Below are positions 29,021 through 30,576 of a DNA stretch of 30,576 bases, piece after piece. The stretch is taken from contig NQMI01000257.1 in the NCBI GenBank assembly GCA_002270565.1, forward strand, positions 1-30,576, in the 5' to 3' direction. The notes beneath the pieces were generated by a model, which searched no databases, was not told the DNA's origin, and saw only the letters and a list, made by a program, of their open reading frames with translations. The position numbers were made by a program, and so were the translations under genes. This stretch comes from Stenocarpella maydis. Its lineage: Eukaryota; Ascomycota; Sordariomycetes; Diaporthales; Diaporthaceae. Positions within the stretch are counted from its first letter, which is position 1, and each line of letters begins with the position of its first letter.

Positions 29021-30455
29021 ATAAGGCCATATTACTAATCTAAAAAAGCTAACTTTTAATAAAAAAACTATACTTTATACTAATTAATACTAACTTTACT
29101 CTTAAAATCTTAATTTATCATAAAGTACTAATATATATATCTTTATATTAAGTAATACTAACTAAGCTAGATTTATTACAATATATTTAAAATTTGATCT
29201 ATTAACCCTTTTTTTCCTTATATATTTTTATATTATACCTAAGCTTATTATAATTGCTATAGTATTACTTACTTAATTTACTATAAACTACCTTATTAAT
29301 ACTATTATTAATTTCACTAAGTAGCTACTTTCCCCTTTCCATTTCTTTAATTATTACTTAAAATTCCTTAATATGAAGTATTCTTTTAAACTATACTTAA
29401 ATCCTTTTAACCTTCTAATATTTAATGAGTACTATATTAGCATTCTAAAAATAAAAACATAATCCTTTAATAAAAATAAGCTTATTTACTATTACTTATA
29501 TATCTTTTATTACCTAATTAATAGCTATTAGAATTAATATAAGAGAGCTTATTAGGGTCCAGTATGCCACTCTAGGTTAAGGCACCTAAGGGCCCTATAG
29601 TAATGCTATAAAAAAGCAACTAGCATGCAACGGGCAGCATAAATAGTGCTAAGGAAGATTATACATTAAAGGTTTCACCCCAAGACTATATCGAAAGAGC
29701 CTGCTATAAAGGCGCAAGTTATAAGCAGCTTTAAAGTAGCAAAGTAGTAAGGAGGGATTCTTATATAAGAAGAGGGGAAGAAGGAGTGGATAGAGGAAGA
29801 AGGGGGAAAGGGCAAGTTCAGTTATATCTATCTCCCCAGAAATACAGCACTTATATACAACTATTTCGCTACTCAGCCGCTGCATATACCTATTTACTCT
29901 GCTTATATTTACAACCCTTATAAAGCTACTTTAATATATAAAGATCTTACCTTTAATAAAACTTAGTTACTTAATAATTTATTAAATATTAAAGAGTATT
30001 TGAAATTTTTATTACCAGGGAGGAATAGAAATAAGTAATATTGAAGTTCTTAAATAATAAAGAACTTAAACTTAATAATATATAATTAATAAAAGCTAAA
30101 ATAAACTTATTAATTTCCTTATTATATATATACTTAAAAAATGAATATAATATAATATTTAGTAGCTAAACTAAATAAAAAAATATTATAATATATAAAT
30201 AATAATAATCTTATTCTCGTTATAATATTAATTAAACTTAGCTAATATAGCTAGAATAAGCATATTAATATTATTAGTAGCTACTTATAAGGAATAAATT
30301 TCTTATTAAAATATTTCTATTTCTTTATTTTAATAAATTGAAATACCTATAAAAGTATAAAAATACGTTATCCTAGTAACTATTTCTTAATATTTATAAA
30401 GAGTAATAAATATATAGTTAATATTAGCTATTCTGTATTAAAAGTTATATTAAAC

Positions 30456-30571
<116 letters not shown>

Positions 30572-30576
30572 ATCTA

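Noticed and set aside
29649..29885. 78-codon minus-strand frame in the right island
   Set aside because: It lies in an LTR-like remnant within RIP-mutated DNA and has a low-complexity hydrophobic composition.

Overview
The window looks like a filamentous ascomycete (Pezizomycotina) genome, most likely a Sordariomycete; the class is an inference. Four things point this way: short GT-AG introns with CTAAC or CTGAC-like branch sites, single-copy eukaryotic housekeeping genes (a PMT2-type O-mannosyltransferase, splicing factor 3A subunit 1, sorting nexin 3), a Pezizomycotina-type rhodopsin-domain membrane protein, and a two-part base composition in which ordinary gene islands alternate with very AT-rich blocks full of transposon relics broken by C-to-T / G-to-A changes typical of repeat-induced point mutation (RIP).

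Layout. 1-3480 is a degraded AT-rich island. 3490-9470 is a gene island with a three-exon rhodopsin-domain gene (minus, 3687-4963) and a secreted FAD-linked oxidase (minus, 7151-8950). A complete but dead Mutator-like element sits at 9479-12476, with 46-bp terminal inverted repeats and an 8-bp target duplication. 12485-18720 is a second degraded island. It holds a Fot1/pogo relic (13015-15109) carrying an unmutated solo LTR (14614-15079, duplication CCAAG), then a gypsy-type LTR and gag relic, another well-preserved LTR-like insert, a 40-N assembly gap inside a duplicated AT-rich block, and a probable fourth LTR. 18720-28600 is a second gene island: pmt2 (minus, three exons, 19209-22525), SF3A1 (plus, 24456-26069) and snx3 (plus, three exons, 27174-27884). 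28600-30576 is a third AT-rich island ending in a 113-bp ATT/TAT microsatellite.

The genes do not form a pathway. pmt2 works in the ER membrane, SF3A1 in the nuclear spliceosome and snx3 on endosomes; they are ordinary neighbours. The rhodopsin-domain and FAD-oxidase genes are accessory in character, lie beside the transposon-rich block, and could belong to secondary metabolism or signalling, but nothing in the window shows a cluster. I found no convincing new biological system. The most informative content is the layered transposon history, the mutation pattern in the Mutator-like element, and splice-corrected gene models, including a long PMT2 tail on a separate exon.
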